A stretch of 64,000 nucleotides of DNA, taken from Wuchereria bancrofti. Its lineage: Eukaryota > Nematoda > Chromadorea > Rhabditida > Onchocercidae. Positions 26,401 to 39,311 of the stretch are shown piece by piece. Position numbers and translations under genes: made by a program. How positions within the stretch are numbered: the first letter of the stretch is position 1; each line of letters opens with the position of its first letter. The notes under the pieces were generated by a model. That model made no database searches. It was not told the DNA's origin and saw only the letters and a program-made list of their open reading frames with translations. Location of the stretch: assembly GCA_005281725.1 (NCBI GenBank), contig SSBO01000003.1:10475251-10539250 (forward strand), written 5' to 3'.

Positions 26401-29400
26401 TTTACAAGTAATATTCGATAACAATATGGAATAATTTTTCAAAGTAATTATCACAATTAAAAGTTTGTCATAAACAATTTTTTATTTAGTCGAATTTTAT
26501 CAAAATCAAATATAATTTAAATATTATTTTTCTTGGCTCTTATTTGTAGCTAATATTTAAGCTTTCATTAAATGATAAATGTTTGTTAAAAAATAATAAC
26601 AGTATAAATATTTTTATAGCAACAATAGTAATAGTTTAGCTCTTACTGCTATTGTTATTTCTTTATTACTATTTATTATTATTTATTATTGTTATTATTA
26701 CTATTAATTACTATCATTATTATCATTATCATTATTATTGTTACTATCACTATTATTATCACTATTAATTTTATTATAATTTATTAATTAATTAATAAAT
26801 TAATATCAATTAAGTTATTATTGGTTATTAAGTTTAATCAATTAAGTCATTATTAGTCATTAAGTTTAATCAATTAAGTTGTTATTAGTTATTAAGTTTG
26901 TCAATTAAGTTATTATTAGTTATTAAGTTTAACCAACTAAGTTATTATTAGTTATTAAGTTTAACCAGTTAAGTCATTATTAGTCATTAAGTTTAATCAG
27001 TTAAGTTATTATTAGTTATTAAGTTTAACCAGTTAAGTCATTATTAGTCATTAAGTTTAATCAATTAAGTTATTATTAGTTATTAAGTTTAATCTAATAA
27101 TGACTTAACTGATTAAATAACTTAACTGATTAAGCTATTATTAGTTATTATTATATATATCGTGCTATTATTATATGTATAACGTATTACTCAAACTTCT
27201 ATGCAATATTGGTAATAGTTGTTATAAGTTATAAATCAGTCTATTCAAACCTCCGTGACCTCACGTGCTGTTGTTCCATCATTGACGATATCGCGTGGAT
27301 TGAAACGTGCAAGTACCACGCACGGTGTTCCAGGTAATAATTCCTCCCGCTGTAATGGTTGTATCGCTTTCATTATCACATATACTTGATCAAAACACGG
27401 TGGTTCAATGTCATCAGAGAGACGTACCCATGCATAAGTATCCTCTAAGTGGACAACATATACCTAAAATTGGTAAATATCAGGTTGATTATACCATAAA
27501 TGCAAATACAAAACTTATTTATTGGTAATTTATAATAATAATAATTATGATAATTTTTAAAAATAATTAGGTTAATAATAATAATAATTACTGCAATTTT
27601 TCATTCATTTGCCACTCAGTTTTATGACAAATAATTAAAATTGTAGAATAAATAATTGATATTTAGTAATATGATTAATCATATTAAATGAAATGATTAC
27701 TTTATGAATTTTAATATGATTAATCTCACGATTGATTAAATGAAGTGATTACTTTATGAATTTTAATATAATTAATCTTATGATTAAATGGAATGATTAC
27801 TTTATGAATTTTAATATGATAAATTAAGCGAAATTATTATCTTATGAATTTTAACATGATTAATTGAATGAAATGAATACTTTATGAATTTTAATATGAT
27901 TAATCTTATGATTAATTAAGTGAAATGATTACTTTATGAATTTTAATATGATAAATTAAGCGAAATTATTATCTTATGAATTTTAATTTGATTAATTAAA
28001 TGAAATGATTACTTTATGAATGATATTAAGTGCTAATGATTGTCCATTAGGATAACGAACAATTCTTGCTTCTAAATGATTGTTTTTATTTGCATTTTCT
28101 TGAACCTTCCTTATAGTTTCTTCAGCCAATGATGCACTGGTAGTTGTCATAGCATCATCATTTGATAACTAAAACTTGAAAATTAATTTTTGAAAATTGA
28201 TTAGGATAAATTGGTTTTTTTTATGAGATAAAATAATTTAAAATAATGATTTTAACAAATAAAATATTAGTAATTTTATAAATTTTAATAAGGTTAATTA
28301 TACAAAATTTATTTTAATTTATGCTAAAATTTTATTTTTTCTTTAATTCATGAAATTTTTATGCTATATAGCATTGATTAATTAGTTTATTTATAATTGA
28401 TAAGAAAAAAAAAGTTGAGATAATATAGATTGATTTGATATAAATTTGATAATTACCTTAATGATATGATTGCATAAGTAGCTTGTATAGCTAACTTGAT
28501 AATGTATAATTATTTTGTTACTTTAATATTTTAATTTTCAAAAAAAAAGAGGAAGTAAATTGTCTCTACTTTATTAAATTTATTATCATCGGTATTCACT
28601 TGTCCTCTTTCATCTTCCATATCAGATATTTCACCTGCTAATGCGGCTGAAATTGCATATTACTTTTAAAAACTTTTTAAAACATATTTAATTTAGCTTA
28701 TAATTTAGTTTTTTTTTTATCATTTGATTGGAATTTGATGTGATTATAGTCTTTCGTAAAACTAAAACTTTAAAAGTATTTAAATTGAAATACTTGAATA
28801 TTTTAACCACAGTTTAGCTATTTTTCAGTTAATTAACTATAAGCTGCTATGTTTAATTATTCGTTTAGTTTTCTTCCGTTTTAAATTTGATTTGATGACC
28901 AAAATTGTTATTTAAGCCATCTGCTATCTCAGCTTTAGTTCTATGAAAAAAAAATTTTATTCTAAAATTTAATTTATATTTAAAATCATATCCTTTCTTT
29001 CTTTTCTCTTTTCTGATGAATTGATGATGCACAATTAATGATTTCATAATTATCAAGTATTTATTATCTTTTTTTTTAAATTTGTCAAATTCAAACTAAA
29101 TTTGTGTGATTTCAAAATTCTTCAACACATTTTAAATCTAATTAACAGGTAAAGCAATGATAGCAAAGTAATTTTTAGCTCTCCTAATTTAAATCACACA
29201 GTTTTGCTGAATATTTACCTTCAATATCACAAATAAACTTTGTTGCTTTCTTTTTATTCGAATCTTTTGGTTGCAATGATTTATTACCACCATTAGATTT
29301 ATCATCGTTCATTTTACACTAGAAAAAAAAATAAAATAATTGGAAATGATAAAAAAATTAAATGAAATTATCATGCACGAGCATTGTATTTTAATTATGT

Positions 29401-30709
29401 GATAAAAAAACCTGACACTAAAATAATTGATAATTTTCATCCGCCATTTAATTTCATATTTTTTGCATTATTATCAAAAATATTTTCATATTATTAATAA
29501 TAATACTTTTATTATTACTAAAAATATTTTTATATTGTCATCAAAGATAATGCATTACTAATTATTATCAACAATGTTATATTCTTAAATTTAGTACTTA
29601 ATTCTATATAATATATAAAAAAATTTGATGAGTGTAACAAATTAAAAGGACAAACTCGATTAGTAGTATTAATTGAAGCAGGAATGACTGATGGTGACAC
29701 ATTTGAACCTCGAACTTGAATTGAGGAAAAAAAAATGTGATAGGTTATTAAACTTATCATAAAATATCATTTATCATTAAAATCTATTATCAATCATTTT
29801 TGATCATTAAAAAAAGAAAATCTCACAATTGATTGATTAATGTAAAAATATACAATTAATATATTGATGTATCATTTGTTTAGAATATGATAAGTGAAAT
29901 TACATTTTTGTAAATATTTATGACTTAAAAAATAATTAATACATAATATTAATTATTTTTTAAAAAAATTTAACAAACCATTTCGAATGCAAAAACTTTG
30001 CTGATTTCGTTGACGTATAAATGATTTATGCTTGCTACTATTACCATAACCAAATTCATTTCGTTGTTGTTTCTTTGTATGAACTAAAATTTAAAAAAAA
30101 AAAAAAAAAAACAACGGAAAAAAAAAGAAACTGGAATAAGAATAAAAAATTCTTATAACTAACCTTTTTTATTACTAATCGGTATATTTTGATAAGTTCT
30201 CAATTGATTATCACTTTTTTCATTCTGTAATTTATTTTAGTATCACATTTTTAATTTTTCTTCCTCATCACTTTTTGATTTAATGAATATATTTTTCGAA
30301 TTTTTGCGTTATTGAAAATTCAAGTATTTCAAATATTTTGCATTTATCGCATGTTTAGCTACAGTTTTAATTATAATTCACAGGTTAAAATGATTTTAAA
30401 TGTTTCGTTTTTAAATTTTGCCTTTTTTCTTTCAAATTAAACTTTGTTCAAAAATTTTAATTTTCTATTTTTTATTATTATTATTTTAAATGAGAATATT
30501 CATTAATGCAAAGTCATAACTAGTGAAACAAACTGCATAACGATGTTAAAAATGAATATGACAAAAGCGCTAAAAATCTTCTTATCAGTTCTAATCAGTG
30601 GCAACATATTGTATTCTTGCACCTGTATAGTGATATTATCATCAGCTGTAGCCTGTTCCATCATGTTATCTTCGTATTTTTCTGTTTGTGTTATCATTTC
30701 AGATTTCAT
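23404..30709 (-). CDS. Tudor-domain protein with Arg/Asn/His-rich repetitive C-terminus
   Basis: Twelve exons: 30623-30709, 30164-30224, 29979-30083, 29656-29714, 29219-29318, 28570-28646, 28013-28168, 27251-27463, 26064-26246, 25656-25766, 25107-25182, 23404-23897. Total 573 aa; every junction keeps phase. The start ATG has an in-frame stop just upstream. The N-terminal ~160 residues are charged and low in predicted structure. A Tudor domain spans about 258-320 (LLPGTPCVVLARF.., ESYARAIIEG.., VTVRLVDFG), preceded by a related beta-rich segment (VYVVHLEDTYAWVRL, 216-230). Tudor folds read methylated arginine and commonly serve germline granule and small-RNA pathways. Residues ~410-573 are near-repeats of HRGDSI and HRGNSHHKN units rich in Arg-Gly. 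I do not recognise a specific orthologue. Exon choice is mine, so single small exons may be wrong, but the Tudor exons are firm. Confidence 0.83.
23530..23815 (-). repeat. Coding minisatellite (about 78-bp units) in the last Tudor exon
   Basis: The last exon is built from in-frame units of about 26 codons (78 bp; one shortened to about 22). Each reads roughly KNPNHRGDSI..EKSNHRGNSHHKNHR with substitutions. The reading frame survives the whole array, unlike non-coding minisatellites in the window. Length variation between individuals or paralogues is likely. Confidence 0.8.
24930..25080. repeat. Short tandem repeat in a Tudor-gene intron
   Basis: Three variant copies of AGTCTCATTATGATAAGA, two of them followed by ATAATTAATTAGCA, lie in intron 11. 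Confidence 0.7.
26806..27110. repeat. ~32-bp minisatellite in Tudor intron 8
   Basis: About nine variant copies of a unit containing AATTAAGTTATTATTAG and TTATTAAGTTTAA, spaced 31-32 bases apart. At the right end part of the unit is inverted (TAATAATGACTTAACTGATT at about 27095), so the array ends in a palindrome. Confidence 0.8.
27670..28020. repeat. Minisatellite carrying copies of the exon-7 splice donor
   Basis: About eight variant copies of a unit containing GATTACTTTATGAATTTTAA. On the minus strand this reads ATTCATAAAGTAATC, which is the last codons of Tudor exon 7 plus its donor GTAATC. The copy next to exon 7 (about 28005-28019) is the functional one. Confidence 0.75.
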
Positions 30710-31564
30710 CTCAAATTTCAGGAATTAATTTTTGATTTTAATAAGTAAAATTTGAAATATTGGGAGCTTTTTTTTTCTTTCACAAAATCAAATTTTTCTT
30801 GAAAAATTTTTAATGTAAATTACAATCCTTTTGTTTTGCCTTCAAATTACTAATGTTATACTCGAAAGGCTTAGTGATATGTAAACATGACATTACGTAT
30901 CCATTTCGTAAATCCTTAATTATCTCAAAAATTTAATTGAAATTATCAGATATGCTTAAAAGATGAATTAATGAATTATGGAATTGAAATGATTGTAATA
31001 AAATTAATCTATGAATCATCAATTACTCTAGTATAATATAAGTTGATATATAATTTATTTATTTATTTACTTCTTTATTTACTATATAGCGTAGCATCAG
31101 TGTAAATATAATTGAATAAATTATGAGCAGGAAAAGCTAATGCATGAAACATTCTGGCAAAATAAAATGAATTCTCATAAAAAAGAAAAAAACCTTCCAA
31201 CAAAGAAAAAAACTTTTCTACTTCAAACTTTGTTAAGATTATATTAAAATTGTTTGATTTTAACCAATTATTTATTAAGTAATGATAAAAAATAACAAAT
31301 AAAAAAATGGAGTTTCTAGTGGTAAATTATATTTTTTAAATTTTTCTACCAAAACACACTTTTTCAAAATTTATTATACCATATATTTTGCTAATTTTAT
31401 TGGAAAAAGTTTTTTGGTATTACTGAAAAAAAAATATTCACTATAATATATTTTCTGATAGTTTTATTGAAAAAAGAAAACTTCGATCATTATAAGAAAT
31501 CATTTTCATCACAATTACATTATTCTTCCTACACTTTTAGTACAAAAATTTCCATACATTAAAA

Positions 31565-31930
31565 GAAAGCAACTTAATAAATCATTATTAAAATTTATTT
31601 ATTACTTAATAAATCATTATTCAATTTTACTTATTACTTAATAAATCACTATTGTATTTCTAGTAAAGTTAAGAAAAAAACAACATGTAAGCTACCAATG
31701 ATATATTCTTCTATAATTTGATTTAAATAAATATTAAGCATTAAATTACGTAAATTATCGCTAATATAATCCTCTATAATTTGATTTAATTAATTAAGTA
31801 CTAAGTAACTGATATAATCTTCTATAATTTGATTTAATTAATTAATTAGTTAGCATTAAATTATGTAAGCTATCACTGGTATATTCTTCTATAGTTCGGC
31901 TTAATTAATTAGCATTAAATTACTTCATAT
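31565..31930. repeat. Two adjacent short tandem repeats
   Basis: First come three copies of TTACTTAATAAATCATTATT (31600 area). Then come about four copies, roughly 70 bp apart, of a unit with CTATAATTTGATTTAATTAA and GCATTAAATTA. Confidence 0.65.
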
Positions 31931-33234
31931 GATATATTAGCATTTAAGGCAACTGCTCGAATTTTGTCATCAATGGATTCTATCAATTGCAACAATCTTC
32001 CATCCATGCAATCATTTTCCATCATAACAAACATAAATGAACAACCGCACTGCCACCAAAACTTTTTGTCTTTTTTTGCAGCAATGAAAGAAAATTTAGA
32101 AAATCACACCACTTTTATGCAAATTGTAATTTATATAAAATAAATGCTAATCTGGAAAAATTCTCCCTTTCAAAGTTTAAAAGGAAAATTTGAATACTAC
32201 AAATAAAATTTATAGCTAAACGTATTTCAAAATAAATAATCAACATGCACTTTTTTTTTTGGATAGAAAAGATTGTACATATTGGACAGGAAGAAATAAA
32301 GAAGGAAAACCCGCTTTATTTTAGTTTTTACTAAATTACCATATAATTTGATCAAAATAAAAATTAAACAGTTTTCTTCCCCAAATCCCAAATCCGTACT
32401 GAATTATCACTTTTAATTTGATTTAACCATTTCTTCCATTAATACTTTATGTTACTGATTCTTCCATCATTTCAATTTGATTTAATTTCCCCTATTACTA
32501 CTGTTTTACTTTACCTTCTATTATTTTAATTTGATTCAGTTATTCCTTTCTACTAGAATTATATTTTACAAATTCTTTTATTACTTCCATTACTATAACA
32601 AAATTTATTCATTTTTAAAATGGTTTTAAGTAATTTATTAGAGTAATAAATTGCACTCATTAAGAAACGAAATTTTGTTTTTTTCCAATTTCTAAATCAA
32701 CTCATCTATTACTGAAATCAGAATTACAAATATCTCAGAGAAAGTTAAATGTTCGCAAGATACTGTATCTGATAAGGATATTCATTGGTCACGAATGCAC
32801 GGTGCGCATCTCTCTCACCTCCTTAATCGATGTAAGGTGTAAATTAGGAAATTCATTATTCTCTATTCACTCTAACTCCCTCCATCCTTTCACCCAACTA
32901 CTGTACAGCACTTATCATATCAACACTCCTCTCCTACCCACGTCATAAACATGCGCAGTCCAATCACCTATGACTAAATTCCCTACCGCATAAGAAAGTG
33001 TAAATAATAGATCGCTCAAATTACAGCCTACCACAGGTGAGACATATAGCAGACATTTCGTGACTAGTTAATATCCTTACCAGAAACACAATCCGTACGT
33101 CAAAACTTAAGCGTAAAAAGTCACTCTTTACAGAGTATTTGGGAATTAATTACGCTTTTATCACAAGACGACGCACGAGACAGAAATAAACATACCCCAC
33201 ATGACTGTCGGAATCCATTTTTATGATGTGCAGT

Positions 33235-33316
33235 AGAACCCGCAACCGATCAATATGAAGCTCATCCAACATCGCAATAGGCGACATTAGCTAGTGTATT
33301 GGCGGTTGCAGGTTCT
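33235..33316. ncRNA. Candidate structured RNA or short inverted repeat
   Basis: Arms 33235-33255 and 33297-33316 can pair over about 20 positions with one mismatch, one G-U and one bulge (AGAACCCGCAACCG with CGGTTGCAGGTTCT). The ~41-base loop can fold an inner TCGC..GCGA stem. The locus lies in a block of clearly higher GC than its flanks. It could be a small RNA hairpin, a remnant of a foldback element, or chance. Strand is unknown because the structure is symmetric. Confidence 0.35.
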
Positions 33317-34329
33317 ATGTGTAGACACGAACACTATCTTTATTGATTGAAAAAAAAAAGCAAAACAACTTAATGAATCAAAAAAATTTCCATTAGCAAT
33401 ATCTGACGAGAAACACACATGTATACTTGTGCTTTCATTTTTTGAAGATCTGCTAGTTGACATCCATCTGTTGATTATTTAGGCTATTAATTAGCTTTGA
33501 ATTTAAGTTCATACAATAAATGAGGTATCTCCTAACGAATTAGAAACTATGGAAAACCAAAAAAGAAGAAATTTTAACCGAAAATAGAATCATAGTGATA
33601 GATGACTGATTGTAGAACTAATAGTTTTTTCATAACATCACCAACCGCTGGTCAGCAGACTACGTTTCTACTTCTAATTAAAATTAAAAGAAAAATGGTT
33701 GTATCAATTGTCTGCTGTTATTTAATCATCACTGATATCAAGAAAGTCTTCTTGTTGTTACTGCATGCCCAGCTTCTCAGTAAATGGTAGACTGCCTCGT
33801 TATCCAGTTTTCATCTGAAATTTCCTATATTTTGCAGAAAATATTTTATAACCCCTTATTTAAAATTCATTATCTATGAACTTTTCAGCTTTAGAAGTCT
33901 TGAAAAAAAGAAAATAACTTACAAAAACTTACAAGAACGACACAAATNTTTCAAACAATTTCTATCAAATACTCATAAGGTAGGTTTTTCTGGCCACATT
34001 TTTAATCATTCTGTTTCCTCCTTAATATTTTACTTACAGTACATTTTTTGTAAACTCTGCTCACTTTATCTGTTTTGATTCATGTTTTTTAATTGCATGC
34101 TTTTTTTTGTTAACCTTTTAGTGTTATTGGCTAATAGTTTTCCAATATTTCTTAATTTTGTACTTCCAGTATGTCTGCTTTACTTTCTGCGTGATTTTTT
34201 TATTTACTTCACTTACTTTTAGTATTGGATGATAAAACCATTTTTCGTTTCTTAAATTTCTGCATGGATTTTTGGTTACATATATAATTACTGCATGCTA
34301 TTTTGTACGTTATTAATTGCACGCTTTTT

Positions 34330-34510
34330 TGTTTACTTAACTTATTATTATTATTGTTATTATTATTATCATTATTATTATTATCATTATTATTATTATT
34401 ACTCTTATTATTATTATTACTATTATTATTATTACTATTATAATAATTATTATTATTACTATTATTATTATTATTATTATTATCATTATATTATTATTAT
34501 TATTATTGGC
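34330..34510. repeat. TTA microsatellite
   Basis: Near-pure TTA repeat with TCA, TTG and CTA interruptions. It gives a spurious poly-Tyr open frame on the plus strand. Confidence 0.9.
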
Positions 34511-35169
34511 TAATATTTTACATCACTTACAATTTCGAATCTTTTCTTGCTACTTTTATTTCTATATGCATTTTTCACTTATTCCTACTGTGTGCATTTT
34601 TTTTTCTTCTTTTTTCTTTATGCTATTTACTTATTTTCGAAATTTTTTTTTTATTTTGTTTTTGATGCATTTTTGGCCATTTCTATTAAATGCATCCTTT
34701 TCATCATTAATTGTTGATGCATGTACTTTCTGTACTTTAATTAATTATATGCTTTTTTGTTGATTTAATCTGTTATTTGTACAATCTCTCTTTAATTTCA
34801 ATCCTTATTTCCGCTTACTGAATACCGGATGGAGAGTTCGATAAATTCAGTTTCACTCATTTCCTACAGCTTGCAGCTTTTTTTTCAAAATTTGAATGTT
34901 TGCATTTTAATAGGAAAAGGAGTTCTGTTTCCAATTTCAAATTTAAATCATCTTGTAAAGTGAAATAGAATAAACTGCAAATCAGAACTGATAGTTCCAG
35001 TGATAATAGAGAGGAAGTAGACTAATTGTTCCTGATAGTAAAAGATTGCTCAAAACTTTTGCGATTAGCACATCAATGAACCTAAACGACAAGTATTAAG
35101 CAATAAAATTCTTCATGGGATCCAAATTCGAACGCTTCCTAAATGTGAAAAAGTCAAAAAGCATCCATC

Positions 35170-35460
35170 ATCATCATCCGCTGTTTTCTGCTGGGATTAT
35201 GTCTTCTCATAGATCTCAGATGTGCTGCTGGGAACACTGATATATCTTCTCATAGATATGAGTCCGTTGGATCTCGGATGTCTCTGATTTCTTGCTGAGA
35301 ACACTGATATATCTTCTCATAGATATGAGTGTGGTAGATTTGAGACGTCTCTGAATGGATTAGATCATCCGTTGTTTTGTTGGCGACGCTAACGTATCTG
35401 CTCATAGATATGACTCCAGTGGATCTCAGCTTATGACTCTGAATGGATTAGACAATCGAC
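35170..35460. repeat. Diverged tandem repeat with palindromic CTCATAGATATGAG core
   Basis: About three to four diverged units, roughly 60-90 bases each, containing TCTTCTCATAGATATGAG, GGATCTC and GAACACTGATATATC. The core CTCATA-GA-TATGAG is a perfect short inverted repeat. Confidence 0.65.
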
Positions 35461-36118
35461 AAAGAAATAAATGGATTACATATATATTTGTTAAGTTAGC
35501 GATTGAATTTTTGTGCTGAATTTTTGCAGATTGGTGACGATAACTAGGTTAAGACGTTTACAATTAGTTTGGATGATAAAATTGATAAATTTAAGGTGCT
35601 TGAGTGATGGCAAAGTTGAATTTTCATCGAATAATAAAAAATTTTTGAAATTTTGAAGGATTTTGCTTTATAATCTACATGATCTTCCAATTCCCGGCAA
35701 AAATTCTTCCTCGAATGCAATTATTCAAAATTAGATCACACAAAAAGTCTTGAACAAATCCTAATGCATTTTTTACTTCACCGTTATTCATTTCTCATTT
35801 TAATTTTGAGTCGAATAAATACTGAAAATTTTTTTTCTCGTTTGAATATAATTTAATAAAAATTAACTGAAATTAATGATTGAATTACGTACTTAAAAAG
35901 AAAAAAAATTTCATTTTTTTCGATTTTTTCAAACACGTTACAATTTTCAAAAAATAATAAAAAGTAATAATAAATGATAAAAGAATAAAGAAGTTTTATT
36001 CCGCAAAAAAAAGCGATATACTTAAGTATATACTTAAGTGAAAAGGCGGACGTGAAAGAAATTTGGCTAAAAGTTGAGAAATAAATTTTGCAAATTTTGG
36101 AAATAAAACATTCGATCT

Positions 36119-36200
36119 ATCGTTTATATTACTGCGTTCAACTTTGTTCACGTCACGTTATCGTTTATATTACTGCGTTTAACTTTATTCACGTCACGTT
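36119..36200. repeat. 41-bp direct repeat, two copies, with CACGTCACG motif
   Basis: Two nearly identical head-to-tail copies of a 41-bp unit. Each ends in TTCACGTCACGTTA, which contains TGACGTG on the minus strand, a bZIP-type binding core. It lies about 500 bases upstream of the membrane-protein gene. Confidence 0.7.
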
Positions 36201-36454
36201 ACTACTTACGTTTAATTAACGCACTCTTTTAATAGAATATTACTTAATTCTCTCCTCTATGATAGGCGCAATTTTTGCCCATTCTTTTTTTAAGGTCTGC
36301 TGTAAGCCGCATCATTGAAGAGTTTTGATTTTGCACGTAGGATTGCTCCTGAATGCTCGTAGATCAAATTATGTAAATTTTAGGTCAGATTAGGTTAGAG
36401 TTCTATTATCACTGTTTGCCAAAATCGACATTCTACCTACTACTATATAATCTA

Positions 36455-36600
36455 GTATGATGTTATTAATTAGATTATTTAATTTGAAATGCTGTTATTA
36501 CTTGATCTGATCTATATGATCATATTAATTAGAATATTTAATTTGGAATGTCATTATTATCTGCTCTGATCTATATGATCATATTAATTGGATTATTCGA
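36455..36600. repeat. Tandem repeat of ATATGATCATATTAATT-type units
   Basis: Two to three variant copies of a ~68-bp unit containing CTGATCTATATGATCATATT and AATTTGGAATG. Confidence 0.65.
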
Positions 36601-36692
36601 CATATTCTGTTCGTTTCTTTAGCCAAACGCTGTAGCAGTATATTTCCATAATTGTTCTCCTCATCATTTACATTTCAGGAATTGGTATTGCA

Positions 36693-39311
36693 ATGTTATT
36701 AGTAGCAATTTGCAAAAGTCTTATCATATTCCATAATAGGTATCTTCCATACACTTAAAGTATTACTACTGCATTCAATTCCTTATCACAAACTACCTGG
36801 TTGGAATGTGTCTGCGAAAGCCATTGTAACTTTCTCTTTTTTTTTGTCAATTAATTATAATTTTTTGGAAATTAAATCTTACATTCTCAGTTATTTTTTG
36901 TTTAAGTAATTTGTATTATTTTGTTGTTATTTATCGCTTTTCATATATGCTATTTAAAATAGCAATATATATATAAATTAATAAACAAACTTTCAATCAA
37001 ATTTCTACCTAAAATTAAATTTGAAGTAAAAATTCAACACTTTCTTTACTAATTTTATTTTTGATATATAAACTGTTCAATTAAACTATTCAAATAAATG
37101 TGAAAGATATGAAATTGAATTCTCGTTTTTATTATTGATTTTTTTTAAATTAAATGATTACAATCTAATTTTTAATATTTAGGGTGGAGAAAATTAATAA
37201 AACTGGAAATATAAGTGAATTTTTCATCGTTTCGGCATCTATTGAGCAAGCAATCATTGCTATAATTGTAATTCTTGGTATACGTTTCTATGCTAAGGTA
37301 ATATATAATTGAATAAATCTTAATTAGAAGTGGTTAAATTTCAATTTTTAATTTTTTCGGTTCTAAACCAATTATTTTGATTAAAAGTAAAATTTTAGCT
37401 CATTTCAACCTTTGAATCTTTGACCTTGGTTAAACCTTTGACCTTATTTCAGATAGCTCGATTTGTTGTGATATTTCCGCAACTTTGCATGCTAATTTGT
37501 ATTATTTATGCAACTGCTAAAGTTGGTTCTCAAAATACGCTTGCTTCAATAGCAAAAGGCTTTTCGCCGGATCCGCAAAAATTTCTGGAATTAAAAGTTT
37601 GGGTAACTGCTGCACTTCAGGTTTTCTCTTTCATTCCCTGAGCAGTTTTAAATTGCGATATGAAATTAAATTAATTTGATAAGAAACAAAGATAGAAAAG
37701 TGTAAGTCAGGTGATAAATAAATCCAAAATAAACAAATTCTCTGTCTTTTTCCTTTGCACAGAACGATTAACAAACTTTTTGTAAACTTTTTCCTCATAA
37801 CAAAATTATTCAAGGATTAGTTAGATTTAACAAATATTCTGCTCAATTACTTTTCCTCATAATTAATGAAATTATTCAAAAACAAAATTCCGTTTAATAA
37901 AATTTTAATTTTCTCTTTCATTGTTTGTATAAGCTAATTAAATTTTTAGAAAAATGAAAATTAATAAATTATTTAAAAAATAGTCATATACTGTTGGTTC
38001 AACTTTTTTTTGAAAACGAATTGAGAAACAGTTATGTTAGTGTTAGGATCATTATGAATTAATAGGATTAGTTATATTTAACAAATATTCTACTCAATTA
38101 CTATTCAATGATACTATTCTGCTCAACTACTATTTCAATATTTGAATAAAAATAATAAGGTCAAATTTTATAATGGGAACGATATAATGTTGCATAAACA
38201 TCCATTATTGTTATTTAGTTAATAACAATTTGTTAAATTTAATATTATTCATTTCACATTGTAACAGTATTTAGAAAAAAAATAGTAAAACCGGTCGGTA
38301 TTTTTTCTCATTTTTAGGCTATAATAACAACAAACATATTAAATGGAACATGTATAACATTAGCAGCAATGAAGGAATTCCGGAATAATTTTACGCGGTG
38401 CAATTTTTTTTCTCTATCAATTATCATTAAAATACTGATACTGATACACTGATTATATATTTCAGTCTTATTAAAGATAACAGATAGATAATATATATTT
38501 CAGTTTTACTGAAGATAACAGATAGATAAGAATCCGGTATTAGTCATATAAAAGAAGTGAAAATATTATAGAAATATTTCCAACTTTTAATTTTTTAATT
38601 AACTACAGCCTTTAATTTCAATTAATTGCAACTTTTTTTAATTAACTACAGCTTATCATATCTTAAATATTGTAGTGATACATTTCTGATAAATATTTAT
38701 GGAATGATAATTAATTTATTTGGTTGTTTTTTTGCATTTTCTGTAACTTAATGTGCTGCTGTCAACTTAATGTTTCCAATGAGTTTGGAAAAGGATGTAA
38801 GCATATCTGTTTGTTTACTTACAGACTAAATTGATGATAAATTTTTCATGTAATTTCATTCTTTCTTTTCTTTCTTTGCAAAAAAAAGATTAATTTGAAA
38901 AGTTTAATTTTATTTATTTATTCCTGATGAACGTAGATTAGGCAATTATCAAATGTGATTTAAAAAAAATTACTGATTAATATAATATAAAATTGATAGT
39001 ATGTAAATTCTTGCAACGATGAAATACTTTCATTCAAAATACAAATATGCTTATGATAATTTATATATGCATATCGGTTGATTTGATCAAATGGTAAAAA
39101 ATCAAAATAGTTCAAAAATTAATATGTCTAAAATGCAAATTCAAGAAAACATTCATTCTTATTGTTACAGCAAAATTTATGATTAAATAAAATTAGCATA
39201 AAATTGCTATCAAAATTAATTGCTTGCAAAATATTTCATTAATTTAGTAGCAATGCTTTGGAAACATGGAGAAAATATATACTTCATTGTGCTATCATTA
39301 CTTTTTGCTAA
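36693..39311 (+). CDS. Small multi-pass membrane protein, function unknown
   Basis: Five exons: 36693-36739, 37183-37297, 37453-37620, 38318-38397, 39248-39311 (157 aa). Phases agree throughout. The ATG lies 14 bases after a strong acceptor (TTTCAG, 36677-36678), as expected of a trans-spliced leader site; an upstream cis exon cannot be excluded. Hydrophobic segments lie in exon 1 (LLVAICKSLIIF), exon 2 (AIIAIIVILGI), exon 3 (FVVIFPQLCMLICIIYA) and across exons 3-4 (WVTAALQAIITTNILNG), with a final one near the stop (ILHCAIITF). Exon 2 has two N-glycosylation-like sites (NKT, NIS). The last exon has a tandem acceptor (AGTAG), so TAG bases may be included or skipped in frame. I do not recognise the family. 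The C-terminus is uncertain because other open segments with acceptors follow at 39370-39551. Confidence 0.5.

Larger units (their letters stand above)
30710..36678. other. Intergenic region, repeat-rich, no protein gene supported
   Basis: Contains tandem repeats (31565-31930, 35170-35460, 36119-36200, 36455-36600) and a TTA microsatellite (34330-34510). A less A/T-rich block (about 32740-33330) holds an imperfect hairpin. A single N sits at 33948 with no flanking duplication. The block at 32740-33330 could be a promoter or non-coding transcript, but I see no coding exon in it. Confidence 0.5.

Noticed and set aside
34295..34513. Poly-Tyr open frame
   Set aside because: It is a translation of the TTA microsatellite.
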